Of a stretch of 64,000 nucleotides of DNA, positions 15,905 through 25,182 are shown piece by piece. A program made the position numbers and the translations under genes. The notes below the pieces were generated by a model, which did no database searches, was not told the DNA's origin, and was given only the letters and a program-made list of their open reading frames with translations. This stretch comes from Lachnotalea sp041821265 (GTDB taxonomy: Bacteria; Bacillota; Clostridia; Lachnospirales; Lachnospiraceae). The stretch spans positions 1-64,000 of the forward strand of contig JBGUEQ010000004.1 in NCBI GenBank assembly GCA_041821265.1, written 5' to 3'. Within the stretch, counting starts at the first letter, position 1. Each line of letters opens with the position of its first letter.

Positions 15905-16540
15905 TTAAAGAATTTTCTTTAAATCAGTAATGATCTTTGTTATTCTTTCATTTTCCATTTTCATACTAACTTGATTCACTACCATTCTGGCTGATAATGG
16001 ACAAATTTCTTCTAAAACATCCAATCCATTTTCTCTTAATGTTGACCCCGTTTCAACGATATCAACAATGACTTCTGAAAGACCTACAATAGGTGCTAGT
16101 TCAATAGAACCATTTAATTTAATAATTTCAACTGTCTGATGTTTTTTGTTGTAGAAATAATCTTTTGCTATTCCTGGATACTTTGTAGCCACTCGAATCA
16201 GTTCATGATGCTGAAGTAATTCAATTGCTGACTTAGGTCCTGCAACGCACATTTTGCACTTTCCAAATCCCAAATCTAATACTTCAAAAAGTCTTCTACC
16301 TTCTTCTAATATGGTATCTCTACCTACAATTCCAATATCTGCCGCTCCATATTCCACATAGGTTGGAACATCTGGTGCTTTGGCTAAAAAGAATTTTAAT
16401 TTCAATTCCTCATTCACAAAGATAAGTTTTCGTGAATCGGGATCTTTCATTTCTTCACATGTAATTCCTATTTTTTCAAACATTGCTAATGTTGTTTTTG
16501 CTAAACGTCCCTTTGCAAGGGCAAATGTTAAATATCTCAT
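15905..16540 (-). CDS. hisG: ATP phosphoribosyltransferase, short form
   Basis: First committed enzyme of histidine synthesis, joining ATP and PRPP. At 211 aa it is the short form lacking the C-terminal regulatory domain and therefore needs HisZ, encoded just upstream. Begins MRYLTFALAKGRLAKTT, with the VRDTILEE-like GIVGRDTILEEGR and the PRPP loop EIVETGSTLRENGL-type segment. ATG at 16540 is set by TGGAGG 7 nt upstream; the longer open frame starts inside hisZ. Confidence 0.96.
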   Translation of the reverse strand: MRYLTFALAKGRLAKTTLAMFEKIGITCEEMKDPDSRKLIFVNEELKLKFFLAKAPDVPTYVEYGAADIGIVGRDTILEEGRRLFEVLDLGFGKCKMCVAGPKSAIELLQHHELIRVATKYPGIAKDYFYNKKHQTVEIIKLNGSIELAPIVGLSEVIVDIVETGSTLRENGLDVLEEICPLSARMVVNQVSMKMENERITKIITDLKKIL

Positions 16541-16560
16541 ATTTTCCTCCATTCGTAGAC

Positions 16561-17820
16561 TCATCTTAACAAATCAGCTATGGAAGCTGTTTGAGTATCA
16601 CCTGTTTTTAAAGTAATCTTTTTAATAAGTGTATCGGTTTCAAACGCTAATACAACTGCACTTGCATTTCTCGTTGCATATGCAACACACTCCTCAAGCG
16701 TTTTATCTTCTTCCATTGAAACTAGTTCAATGTTTTGATCCTGCTTTCTTAAATGCTGTGCTAGTTCAATTGCTTGTTTTTGCTGTGGATTTCGATATAA
16801 AATCATTGTGTTTTGATTTGTAATTGCTATTTCTTTATTTTGGCGCATTAATGCTGACATCAATACATCCACCATAATGACAAAACCAATGGAAGCTGCT
16901 TCTTTTCCAAACCAGCTAAGAAGATTATTATATCTTCCGCCATTTACAATTGGTTCACCTGTTCCAAATGTATATGCTTTAAAAATAATGCCTGTATAAT
17001 ATTTATATTTACTAAGCATACCTAAATCAAAAGACACATATTGTTCCAAACCATATATTTTAAGTACTTCATATAAACTTTCCAATCGCTCAATCGCTCT
17101 AATTGCGCACGGATTACTAGTCAAAGACTTTGCTTCGTTTAATATATCGATAGAGCCAAATAATTGTGGTAATTTAAATAATACTTCCTTTAATTCTGCG
17201 TTCATAGTAAGCCCTGATAGTAATTCTTCAACCCCAAAATAATTCTTGATTGAAATCAATTCTCTCAGTTCTATTTCTAGCTCTTCTGTAATTTTAGCAT
17301 CCTCTAACAGTCCTCGAAAGAAATCTGTTTGTCCAATCTCCACTTGAAAATCAGTAAGACCCGATTCAAGTAATGAGTTAATGACTAACACAATCATCTC
17401 TGCATCCGCATCGACGGTATTATCTCCAATAAGTTCTGCGCCCATTTGCGTTGTTTCTTTAAGTTTCCCCTGATATTGTGAATTGTTAATAAATGCATTT
17501 CCAACATAACATAATCTTATCGGCATATCTTCATCCATATAATACTTTGCAGCACACCTTGCAATCGATGGGGTGAAATCCGGACGCAATACTAATGTAT
17601 CACCTTCTCGATCAAAAAATTTGTATAAATCTTTTGAAGGAATTGTTCCAATTTCACGACTAAATATATCAAAAAATTCAAATGTTGGTGTCTGAATATC
17701 TTTATATCCGTATAATTTTAGTTGTTTATGCATATTTTCCTGCAAAAGCAGCTTGTTTTCACATTCTAAATTATAAATATCTCTTACACCTTCTGGTGTG
17801 TGTAATAATTTTTTTTTCAT
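16561..17820 (-). CDS. hisZ: ATP phosphoribosyltransferase regulatory subunit HisZ
   Basis: 419-aa histidyl-tRNA-synthetase paralogue that forms a hetero-octamer with short HisG and conveys feedback by histidine. It has the HisRS-like motifs (TPEGVRDIY at the start, FFDREGDTLVLRPDFTPSIAR, motif 3-like EPIVNGGRYNNLL) but no anticodon-binding domain. Start at 17820 is supported weakly by AAAGG; an ATG at 17841 is the alternative. First gene of the his operon. Confidence 0.93.
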   Translation of the reverse strand: MKKKLLHTPEGVRDIYNLECENKLLLQENMHKQLKLYGYKDIQTPTFEFFDIFSREIGTIPSKDLYKFFDREGDTLVLRPDFTPSIARCAAKYYMDEDMPIRLCYVGNAFINNSQYQGKLKETTQMGAELIGDNTVDADAEMIVLVINSLLESGLTDFQVEIGQTDFFRGLLEDAKITEELEIELRELISIKNYFGVEELLSGLTMNAELKEVLFKLPQLFGSIDILNEAKSLTSNPCAIRAIERLESLYEVLKIYGLEQYVSFDLGMLSKYKYYTGIIFKAYTFGTGEPIVNGGRYNNLLSWFGKEAASIGFVIMVDVLMSALMRQNKEIAITNQNTMILYRNPQQKQAIELAQHLRKQDQNIELVSMEEDKTLEECVAYATRNASAVVLAFETDTLIKKITLKTGDTQTASIADLLR

Positions 17821-17937
17821 AACATTCAAAACCTTTCCCATTTGTATTCTAACAATTTATATAATTCAACTTATAAATTGCATTTATACTTTATCGAATC
17901 AACGTGTTATCATGCTACCATGTTACTAGCATAAATC

Positions 17938-17966
17938 ATTATAATGCATTAAAAAATGATTGTCAA
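17938..17966 (-). promoter_or_regulatory. his operon promoter, overlapping the recU stop codon
   Basis: Minus strand: TTGACA (17961-17966), 17-nt spacer, TATAAT (17938-17943), a perfect consensus. The recU TGA stop (17963-17965) forms the middle of the -35. The short leader (about 115 nt) has a small hairpin TGCTA/TAGCA (17913-17931) but is too short for a T-box and lacks its conserved T-box sequence. Confidence 0.85.
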
Positions 17967-18496
17967 TCCCTTAACTCTAAATCTTTTTGTAGCATTTCCA
18001 AAAAAGGAACTAATACTCCATTGCTCGATTTAAATAGAAAGCCAACATCAAGTTCATCATATTTAAAGCTTTTGCGACCGCCTTCTAAGGTTCTGTTCCA
18101 AAATTCTTTTAATTTTGAATATGTCAAATAATAAAATTCATTCCTAGATGCAAAAAAAATAATAATAAAAGAAATCCCACCTTGCTTTTCAAAATCTTCC
18201 ATAAATCGAACTTGATGTTCATGAATATTATGGATTGGAAAAGAATTTGTTACACATTCTTTTGCATCAAAGCAAACAGGAATTCCTTGTACCACTCCGA
18301 TATAATCTACCGTACTCTTCTGTTCAAAATATGCAAGTGTAATATGTCTATTTTCTTTGTCTATTTTAATTGGTGTGATTGGTGTTGGTATCTTTTGAAC
18401 CAGACATAGCCCCGAATCTCTATATTTTTCGATTGTTCTATTAATTAATTCTTCAAGGGTTGATCCCCTAAGTCCTCTTGAATTCCAAGATGGCAT
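17963..18496 (-). CDS. recU: Holliday junction resolvase RecU
   Basis: 177-aa Gram-positive resolvase that cuts four-way junctions during recombination and segregation. Begins MPSWNSRGLRGSTLEELIN; the nuclease core DYIGV and CFDAKEC (acidic residues plus Lys) is intact, with HEHQVRFMEDFEKQGGISFIII after it. ATG at 18496 follows GGTGATAAT. It appears to be a single gene between the PF06541 protein gene and the his operon, whose promoter overlaps its stop codon. Confidence 0.94.
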   Translation of the reverse strand: MPSWNSRGLRGSTLEELINRTIEKYRDSGLCLVQKIPTPITPIKIDKENRHITLAYFEQKSTVDYIGVVQGIPVCFDAKECVTNSFPIHNIHEHQVRFMEDFEKQGGISFIIIFFASRNEFYYLTYSKLKEFWNRTLEGGRKSFKYDELDVGFLFKSSNGVLVPFLEMLQKDLELRD

Positions 18497-18558
18497 ATTA
18501 TCACCATTTTCATTATTTTATTAACGCACAATTACATGTACATTTTGGTATTATTTTG

Positions 18559-18583
18559 TAACTATTTAGTACCTTTATAGTTA
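18559..18583 (+). repeat. solo end hairpin of the MITE-like repeat (fragment D)
   Basis: 25 bp beginning TAACTATTTAGTACC and ending TATAGTTA, nearly identical to the first 26 bp of copies B and C. Its own ends TAACTAT/ATAGTTA form a hairpin. The rest of the element is absent; the next gene stops 3 nt later. Confidence 0.65.
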
Positions 18584-18585
18584 CA

Positions 18586-19500
18586 TTATTTTTTTCTTTT
18601 TTTTACATCCACATAATCTTTTATATATTCAAGGGCATCATAAAACTTGTTTGAAGTCGCCCCCGGATTACGCTTTAATATCCATCTACTCGTGGAACTA
18701 AGTTTTTCAACTAACGATTGATGTTTCGTCAATTCTTCATCTAATCTATTTTTAAGAATTTCATCATCTATAACATTACCTCGGTTACCTTTAATAGAAT
18801 GAAGGATAACGTCTTTCCTTGCCTGTAATTCTTCAAATATTTCATCTCTTTTATCTATGAGTTGCTCAACAAAATCTATCCTTTTATCTGATAATTGCAC
18901 CGCGAATATATCTTTTTTAATTTCAAGTTGTCGTTGAATGATTGCAATTTCTTCTCTTGCTTTCGTAAGTGCAAGCAACACAGATCGTAAATCCCAAGCT
19001 TCCTTGGCTGATGTTACAGCATCAAACATAAATATTATTGTAATTACTGCTACTACTGCACTTAAAGTAACTGGTTTTAAAGATAGCACAACACTCTCGA
19101 TTGGTAGCTGAATCACTTTTGTTAATAGAACTGATAAAAAGCCCCAACACACCGTACTGCTTAGACATACATACCCTTTTATATTAAATCGTTGATTACT
19201 ATAATCCCAATATTTCACCTTAAATACAGATTCCATTAAAGCTCCAACTATAAATTCTAATAAGGTCGCACCTATCATTCCCATAATAAATACAAACCAT
19301 ATATTATCCATGATTGGTGTAGTAATGATCACCATCAAAATGGCACCTTCCCCATAGATTGGAATCATAGGACCTTTTAAAAATCCTCTATTTACAAAAC
19401 GCTTTGATTTTAATGAAACATAAGTAGTTTCAAAAACCCACCCACAAACACAATAAATATAAAAAAATAAGATCCATTGAAAAATATTATATGAAAACAT
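18586..19500 (-). CDS. PF06541-type membrane protein (putative ABC-transporter type IV)
   Basis: 304 aa. Five or six membrane helices in residues 1-170 with the family's conserved CGWVFETTYVSLKSKRFVNRGFLKGPMIPIYGEGA and a KVKYWDYSNQRFNIKGYVCL segment. Residues 175-290 are a long charged coiled coil. Despite the Pfam name, transport has not been shown for this family and no ATPase gene is nearby. ATG at 19500 follows AGGAGGAG. Ends in a very basic tail (DVKKRKK). Confidence 0.82.
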   Translation of the reverse strand: MFSYNIFQWILFFYIYCVCGWVFETTYVSLKSKRFVNRGFLKGPMIPIYGEGAILMVIITTPIMDNIWFVFIMGMIGATLLEFIVGALMESVFKVKYWDYSNQRFNIKGYVCLSSTVCWGFLSVLLTKVIQLPIESVVLSLKPVTLSAVVAVITIIFMFDAVTSAKEAWDLRSVLLALTKAREEIAIIQRQLEIKKDIFAVQLSDKRIDFVEQLIDKRDEIFEELQARKDVILHSIKGNRGNVIDDEILKNRLDEELTKHQSLVEKLSSTSRWILKRNPGATSNKFYDALEYIKDYVDVKKRKK

Positions 19501-19510
19501 TTTACTCCTC

Positions 19511-20479
19511 CTATTGTATTTCTTCTATTTTAATTATGCTTTCAAAAATGAAAGGGAGCTTTGCAGTAATAATCATTTCTGACATTTCTTCAAAAGGCTG
19601 TTCCAGTTTAGGAAGTTCTAGTCTATACGAATGAAGTAGTTGTGACTGCACTTTGTATTTTGCTTTGTATGAATCATTTATCATCTTATTTCCATACTTA
19701 TAATCACCAATAATACTATGTCCAATCGATGCTAAGTGTGCGCGTATCTGATGAGAACGTCCGGTTAGTAGTCGTACTTCCAGAAAGGTTATATGATTCC
19801 CATATGCAATTGGATTATATTCCGTCTTAATATAAGAAGCATCTGCTTCTTCTTTATCTAATATAGTAACTTTATTTGTTTTTTCATTTTTATAAAGCCA
19901 CCCCTCAATCAGTTGATTGTCTTTTATAATTCCATTCACAACGCACCTATAATACTTATTTAACGCTCTGTTTCTTAGTAGTTCAGACATTTTCTGCAAT
20001 CCAACTAGTGTTTTTCCTGCAATTACAATACCACTCGTGTTTCTATCTAGTCGATTACATACAGAAGGCTTAAAACTTTTAAGTTCGTTTTCTGTTATTT
20101 TTTTGTTATCTAGCATATAGGAAATAATATATTCAATTAATGACACATCAGTATCTGTTGCCTTCTGAGACAACATTCCTGATGGCTTATTAATAATTAG
20201 TACATGATCATTTTCATATATGATGTCTAGTTTATTTGAAGCAACTTTATTGATAATTAATTCTGAAAACTTTTCAATGGTATCATCTGCTAGAAAAAGT
20301 TTTACTTCATCATCAATTTGTAGCTTTTCACTACCATCTGCTTTTTTTCCATTTAAAGTTATATTTTTTTTTCGAAGCATTTTATAAATAAAACTTTTTG
20401 ATGCTTTATTTAGATATTTAGCAAGAAGTTTATCCAGTCTTTGTCCCGCTTCGTTATTACTCACCTTTATCGCTTGCAT
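19511..20479 (-). CDS. RluA-family pseudouridine synthase
   Basis: 322 aa: an S4 RNA-binding domain (about 1-60, GQRLDKLLAKYLNKASKSFIYKMLRKKNITLNGKK region) followed by the RluA catalytic domain with the active-site Asp in CNRLDRNTSGIVIAGK (about residue 140) and the GRSHQIRAHLASIGH motif. Probably modifies 23S rRNA (RluC/D group) or tRNA; the exact site cannot be read from sequence. ATG at 20479 follows GGAGGAAAA. It precedes the PF06541 gene by 10 nt. Confidence 0.9.
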   Translation of the reverse strand: MQAIKVSNNEAGQRLDKLLAKYLNKASKSFIYKMLRKKNITLNGKKADGSEKLQIDDEVKLFLADDTIEKFSELIINKVASNKLDIIYENDHVLIINKPSGMLSQKATDTDVSLIEYIISYMLDNKKITENELKSFKPSVCNRLDRNTSGIVIAGKTLVGLQKMSELLRNRALNKYYRCVVNGIIKDNQLIEGWLYKNEKTNKVTILDKEEADASYIKTEYNPIAYGNHITFLEVRLLTGRSHQIRAHLASIGHSIIGDYKYGNKMINDSYKAKYKVQSQLLHSYRLELPKLEQPFEEMSEMIITAKLPFIFESIIKIEEIQ

Positions 20480-20552
20480 TTTTCCTCCGTTGGTGTAATA
20501 ATATTTTACACATATTGGCCAATGTGGTCGCTTATACTTATACCGTAATATG

Positions 20553-21143
20553 TTATATACAAATTGCTATCAACGTTGCTACTATCTTAGCTTCTTTATT
20601 TTTGTCGCGTTCTTTTGTAGTATCGCTCTTGCCTTCTGAATCGAAATTATTCTTTATTTCTTCAATTCTTGTTAAATAAGCATCTAAGTTTTTAAATATT
20701 TTGATTGAGGTACTGCAACCATTATTCACTAAAATATTTTTTATGTATTTAACCGTAGTATCTTCATTTAGCTTTTCATCACAAGTATAAGCACATATTG
20801 TATTACCTTTTATTACAATGGAATCTATTTGCATAATGTTTTCATCAGAAGTAATGATTAAATCATACAGTATTGTAACACCTACTTCTTTTTCGTTAAT
20901 TTTATGATAGGCGCCCTTCTCCATTGATTTATGTGGAAATGCTATAATCATATTTACTAACATTTTTCCAACTGGCAATGCACATAATACAGATGAAAAA
21001 GTAAACCAATTTAATCTTGTTTTTGTAATAATAATTCCTAGCACATAAATTATAACGATTACCGCTAACCCGCCCAATCCTTTTATCATTGAATTTTTCT
21101 TGTTCGTGTCTATATATCCATAACAACCCTTTTTAATCTTCAT
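20553..21143 (-). CDS. hypothetical membrane protein with soluble C-terminal domain
   Basis: 196 aa, not recognised. Two membrane helices at about residues 22-40 and 45-65, then a soluble alpha/beta-looking domain (VTILYDLIITSDENIMQIDSIVI onward) and a charged Lys/Glu/Asp-rich stretch (165-185) before a short hydrophobic end. ATG at 21143 follows TGGAG. Neighbours (SDR dehydrogenase upstream, RluA synthase downstream) give no functional clue. Confidence 0.65.
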   Translation of the reverse strand: MKIKKGCYGYIDTNKKNSMIKGLGGLAVIVIIYVLGIIITKTRLNWFTFSSVLCALPVGKMLVNMIIAFPHKSMEKGAYHKINEKEVGVTILYDLIITSDENIMQIDSIVIKGNTICAYTCDEKLNEDTTVKYIKNILVNNGCSTSIKIFKNLDAYLTRIEEIKNNFDSEGKSDTTKERDKNKEAKIVATLIAICI

Positions 21144-21161
21144 CGTATATTACTCCATTCA

Positions 21162-21881
21162 TCAAATAAATCTAGTGATCACTCTTAGTATTTTAATATA
21201 AAATCCGTATACCGATATATTCTTTTTATTATATGAATCTCTTAATGCCTTTTTCACGACTTGATCTACTTTCGCCAAAAAAATTTGCTTGTATAAGGGC
21301 ATTGTGCGTCCGGAATCTGAAATAGCAAAAAATTCTGTGTCTACAGGCCCTGGACAAACAGCAGTAACATAAATACATTTATTCTTTAATTCTTTATTAA
21401 GCGCCCTTGAAAAGCTGAGTACATAAGATTTGCTAGCAGAATAAATAGCAAAACCTGCCTGCGGAAGAAAAGCCGCGGCGGATGCCATTTGAATAATTCT
21501 GCTGTTTTTGTGCATGTAAGGAAGACAAATATAGGTAATTGCCGTCAAGCTTTTACAATTAATATCAATCATCCCAAGTTCTTCTTCATAGGTTCCTTCC
21601 ACGAATTTTTTGCGAATTCCATAACCTGCACAATTAACAAGTAACTTGATATCTGGCATTTCTTGGAACATGTTCTTCTTAAGTTTATCCAAATTATCTT
21701 GAACACATAAGTCCATCGAAATAATTCTAATATTTTTTTTCAGAGTACTAGACAAAATTTCTAGGTTGGTTTTTCTTCTTGCAATCACCCAAATTTCATC
21801 AATGTTACTAAATTGTGCTATCTGCTTTACGAATTCTTCTCCTATTCCTGAGGAAGCACCTGTCACAATTGCAATTCTCAT
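21162..21881 (-). CDS. short-chain dehydrogenase/reductase (SDR)
   Basis: 239-aa classical SDR, NAD(P)-dependent. Cofactor motif TGASSGIG near residues 9-16, the NCAG motif, and the catalytic pair in IYSASKSYV (YxxxK), followed by CPGPVDTEF. Resembles the DltE/YqjQ type. Substrate unknown. ATG at 21881 sits 4 nt after GGTGA; an ATG at 21893, right after the YgiQ stop, is an alternative. It lies 3 to 15 nt downstream of the radical SAM gene and is probably co-transcribed with it. Confidence 0.87.
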   Translation of the reverse strand: MRIAIVTGASSGIGEEFVKQIAQFSNIDEIWVIARRKTNLEILSSTLKKNIRIISMDLCVQDNLDKLKKNMFQEMPDIKLLVNCAGYGIRKKFVEGTYEEELGMIDINCKSLTAITYICLPYMHKNSRIIQMASAAAFLPQAGFAIYSASKSYVLSFSRALNKELKNKCIYVTAVCPGPVDTEFFAISDSGRTMPLYKQIFLAKVDQVVKKALRDSYNKKNISVYGFYIKILRVITRFI

Positions 21882-21896
21882 CATCTCACCCATTCA

Positions 21897-23795
21897 TTAT
21901 TTCGTCTTTTTCTTGTGAATATTACGAATTGTTTTCTTTTTTATTGGCTTTTTATCCTGTTTATTTTGTGAAACATTGTTATTAAACGTTTTACTCCCTT
22001 TTCGAGGTCTTATTAAACATTTTTTATCAAATCCAATTAAATCATCTCTCTTTGTCAATGTCAACGCTTCCACCACTAAGTCATAATTTTTAGGATTTCT
22101 ATATTGTATCAATGCTCTTTGCATCGCTTTCTCATGCGGATTGGTAGGTACGTATACGTTTTCCATTGTTCTTGGATCTAATCCAGTATAATACATACAA
22201 GTTGAAATTGTAGACGGTGTTGGATAAAAATCTTGCACTTGTTCTGGCATATATCCTAAATCTCTTAAATAGATTGCTAGTTGAATTGCTTCCTTCATAG
22301 TCGAGCCTGGATGCGAAGACATTAAATATGGCACTACAAACTGTTTTTTCCCTAGCTTGTCATTAATTAACTTAAACTTTTTAATAAATTTCTCATATAC
22401 GCTATTCTCTGGTTTTCCCATCTTGCTCAAAACCGCATCAGCAATATGTTCTGGTGCAACTTTTAACTGTCCACTCACATGGTGTTCACACAACTCATTA
22501 AAAAATTCATCATTATCATCATGAATGAGATAATCAAATCGAATTCCCGAACGTATAAACACCTTTTTAACATTTGGCAAATCTCTTAACTTTCGAAGAA
22601 GCGATAAATAATCCTTATGGTCTATTTTTAAATTTTCACATGGTTTTGGAAACAAACACTGCTTATTGGTACATACTCCCTTTGTTAACTGTTTCTCACA
22701 AGAAGTATGTCTGAAATTAGCAGTAGGACCTCCCACATCATGAATATACCCTTTAAAATCTTTATCCCATATAATGTTGTTCGCCTCTGCTAGTATTGAT
22801 TCGTGGCTTCTTACTTGAATGATTCGTCCCTGATGAAATGTCAGTGCACAGAAACTGCAGCCTCCAAAGCATCCTCGATTGCTTACAAGACTGAATTTAA
22901 TTTCTTCTATAGCTGGAACTCCTCCTAATATCTCGTAGGATGGATGATATGTTCTCATATATGGCAACGAATACACTCTGTCCATTTCTTGTGAGGATAG
23001 AGGTTTTGAAGCAGGATTTTGAATGACGTATAAGTTATCGCTATATTTCTCTATCAATCTTTTTCCTGAGAAGGGATCCGTATTCGTATATTGAGTGTAA
23101 AAGCTCTTGGCATAATTCACTTTATCTTTTAACAGCTCTTTATAATCTGGCAGTTCTATTGCATCATATACATTTTCTTTATTCTTCGCTTTATAGGCAC
23201 TTCCATCGATAAAGGTAATGTCTTTTATCTCTATTCCACTCTTAAGCGCATCTGCCATTTCAACAACACTTCGCTCACCCATTCCATACAAAAGTAAATC
23301 TGCTCCGGAATCTAACAAGATGGAATGTTTTAGACTATTAGCCCAATAATCGTAGTGCGCCAGACGTCTTAAACTTGCTTCAATTCCTCCAATGATAATT
23401 GGCTTATCTCTATAAGTTTGTCTAATTAAATTACAATATACTATGGTTGCATTGTCTGGACGCTTCCCCATTACAGCCCCTGGTGTAAATGAATCTTGCG
23501 CACGTCTTTTCTTTGAAACAGAATAATGATTGACCATGGAATCCATATTTCCTGCTGATACTAAGAATCCAAGTCTTGGTTCACCTAATATATCAATACT
23601 GCTCTTATCTTTCCAATCTGGCTGTGATATAATTCCCACAGTATAACCATTCGCCTCTAACACACGGCTAATAATAGCATGTCCAAACGACGGATGATCT
23701 ACGTATGCATCTCCAATAATATAGACAAAATCTAATTGTTCGATGTTCATTCTTTCCATATCAACCTTGCTGATTGGTAAAAAGTCTTTACTCAT
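21897..23795 (-). CDS. YgiQ-family radical SAM protein
   Basis: 632 aa, UPF0313/YgiQ family. N-terminal region VYIIGDAYVDHPSFGHAIISR matches the family. The radical SAM cluster motif is CFGGCSFC, followed by ALTFHQGR. The C-terminus is a basic Lys-rich tail. Function of the family is not settled. ATG at 23795 (GAGG at 9 nt) is chosen over an ATG at 23810. The start overlaps the end of the HAD gene by 8 nt, so translation is probably coupled. Confidence 0.92.
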   Translation of the reverse strand: MSKDFLPISKVDMERMNIEQLDFVYIIGDAYVDHPSFGHAIISRVLEANGYTVGIISQPDWKDKSSIDILGEPRLGFLVSAGNMDSMVNHYSVSKKRRAQDSFTPGAVMGKRPDNATIVYCNLIRQTYRDKPIIIGGIEASLRRLAHYDYWANSLKHSILLDSGADLLLYGMGERSVVEMADALKSGIEIKDITFIDGSAYKAKNKENVYDAIELPDYKELLKDKVNYAKSFYTQYTNTDPFSGKRLIEKYSDNLYVIQNPASKPLSSQEMDRVYSLPYMRTYHPSYEILGGVPAIEEIKFSLVSNRGCFGGCSFCALTFHQGRIIQVRSHESILAEANNIIWDKDFKGYIHDVGGPTANFRHTSCEKQLTKGVCTNKQCLFPKPCENLKIDHKDYLSLLRKLRDLPNVKKVFIRSGIRFDYLIHDDNDEFFNELCEHHVSGQLKVAPEHIADAVLSKMGKPENSVYEKFIKKFKLINDKLGKKQFVVPYLMSSHPGSTMKEAIQLAIYLRDLGYMPEQVQDFYPTPSTISTCMYYTGLDPRTMENVYVPTNPHEKAMQRALIQYRNPKNYDLVVEALTLTKRDDLIGFDKKCLIRPRKGSKTFNNNVSQNKQDKKPIKKKTIRNIHKKKTK

Positions 23796-24462
23796 TTGAT
23801 AATACCTCATAAGTTCCTTCTAATACTTCATTAAATGTTTTTATGTAATAATCTGCCAAATGACGTTTTTTTTCTTCTTGATTCTTTGAAAAATCATCGT
23901 AAATGGTACACACTTTCATATTAGCATTCTTGCCAGCTAGTATTCCCATTGGAATATCTTCAAACACCAAACATTCTTCTGGTTTTACTTTAAGTTTCTG
24001 GGCTGTTTTTAAATAAATATCTGGAGATGGCTTCCCTACGTTGACTTCACACGCCGTCAATACCGTATCAAACAAATGACTAATTCCTTTTGCCTTCAAT
24101 ACTCCTTGCACTAATTCTATTGAATTGCTTGTAGATATTCCAGCTTTTATTCCATTTATCTTTAAGTACTCAAGAAAATCAACAGCTCCATCCTTTAATT
24201 GAATCGTTGTTGTATATTCTTCAAAAGCCATTTTATTCCACGTTTTTTTAATTTCCTCGACTGACTCTTTAAATTGAAAGCGTTCTTTAAAATATGCCGC
24301 GGTTTCAGTAAAACTCATTCCTTCAATACTATTTTGTAAATCCTCTGGAAGTTCTATACCGTAGGCACCCAAAAATTCAATATCAATTGTCCTCCATACC
24401 CACATCGAGTCAATTAACGTACCATCTAAATCAAATAGTACTGCTTTTACATTATTTAACAT
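23788..24462 (-). CDS. HAD-superfamily hydrolase (beta-phosphoglucomutase-like)
   Basis: 224-aa subfamily IA HAD phosphatase. Motif I FDLDGTLIDS (about 10-19), a helical cap with the GMSFTE segment, motif II STSNS, motif III lysine in VGKPSPDIYL, motif IV FEDIPMGILAG. Substrate unknown, perhaps a sugar phosphate. ATG at 24462 follows AAGGAG and overlaps the RsuA stop by 7 nt. Part of the rsuA-HAD-ygiQ-SDR run. Confidence 0.9.
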   Translation of the reverse strand: MLNNVKAVLFDLDGTLIDSMWVWRTIDIEFLGAYGIELPEDLQNSIEGMSFTETAAYFKERFQFKESVEEIKKTWNKMAFEEYTTTIQLKDGAVDFLEYLKINGIKAGISTSNSIELVQGVLKAKGISHLFDTVLTACEVNVGKPSPDIYLKTAQKLKVKPEECLVFEDIPMGILAGKNANMKVCTIYDDFSKNQEEKKRHLADYYIKTFNEVLEGTYEVLSNE

Positions 24463-25169
24463 TGAGTTCTCCTTAATAAATCAAGCTCATCCTTGGTCAA
24501 TTTTCTATATTCTCCTGGCTCTAGCTGCTCATCAAGTTTAAGGTCACCCATTGCTATTCTTCTCAAAAAAATCACCTTTTTGTCAATCACTTCAAACATT
24601 CTCTTGACTTGGTGAAAGCGCCCCTCTTGAATTGTAAGTTCTATTTCTGATACCTCACCACTTTTGATGATATGTAAGGTAGCTGGAAGTGTTGGTTTCT
24701 CATCGCCAATGTCCATACCATTTTTAAATAATTCTATGTCTCTTTCGGTTACAAAACCTTCTATCCTTGCATAATAAATCTTATCAACATGCTTCCTAGG
24801 CGAAAGCATGCGATGAGACAAATCTCCATCATTTGTTATAATAAGTAATCCTTCAGTATCTTTATCAAGTCGGCCAACGGGAAAGAGATCGTTACGTATT
24901 CTATCCTCAATCAGTTCTATCACCGTAGTGGAAACATTATCAATTGTGGCAGATACGCAATCTTGTGGTTTATTTAACATATAATATTCAAATTCGGCAT
25001 ATTCCACCGTAATTCCATTATATTGAACAATATCATGTTCCAAATCTACTTTACTTTCAGGCTTATTCACCTTTTCTTGGTTAATCATAATTAACCCTTT
25101 TTTAATAAAAGTTTTCACCTGACTTCTACTTCCAATTCCTGCTTCCGCTAAAAATTTATCTAATCTCAT
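24456..25169 (-). CDS. rsuA: 16S rRNA pseudouridine synthase, RsuA family
   Basis: 237 aa: S4 domain (1-60, MRLDKFLAEAGIGSRSQVKTFIKKG), then the catalytic domain with Asp in VGRLDKDTEGLLIITNDGDL and the RsuA-type PRKHVDKIYYARIEG. The shape favours the small-subunit U516 enzyme over RluB/E/F. ATG at 25169 follows GGAGAATTT. It is 13 nt downstream of the alarmone synthetase gene. Confidence 0.9.
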   Translation of the reverse strand: MRLDKFLAEAGIGSRSQVKTFIKKGLIMINQEKVNKPESKVDLEHDIVQYNGITVEYAEFEYYMLNKPQDCVSATIDNVSTTVIELIEDRIRNDLFPVGRLDKDTEGLLIITNDGDLSHRMLSPRKHVDKIYYARIEGFVTERDIELFKNGMDIGDEKPTLPATLHIIKSGEVSEIELTIQEGRFHQVKRMFEVIDKKVIFLRRIAMGDLKLDEQLEPGEYRKLTKDELDLLRRTQC

Positions 25170-25182
25170 AAATTCTCCAATG

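Noticed and set aside
17821..17937. Possible histidine T-box or attenuator leader upstream of hisZ
   Set aside because: Only about 115 nt of leader, no conserved T-box sequence, no terminator hairpin and no run of His codons.
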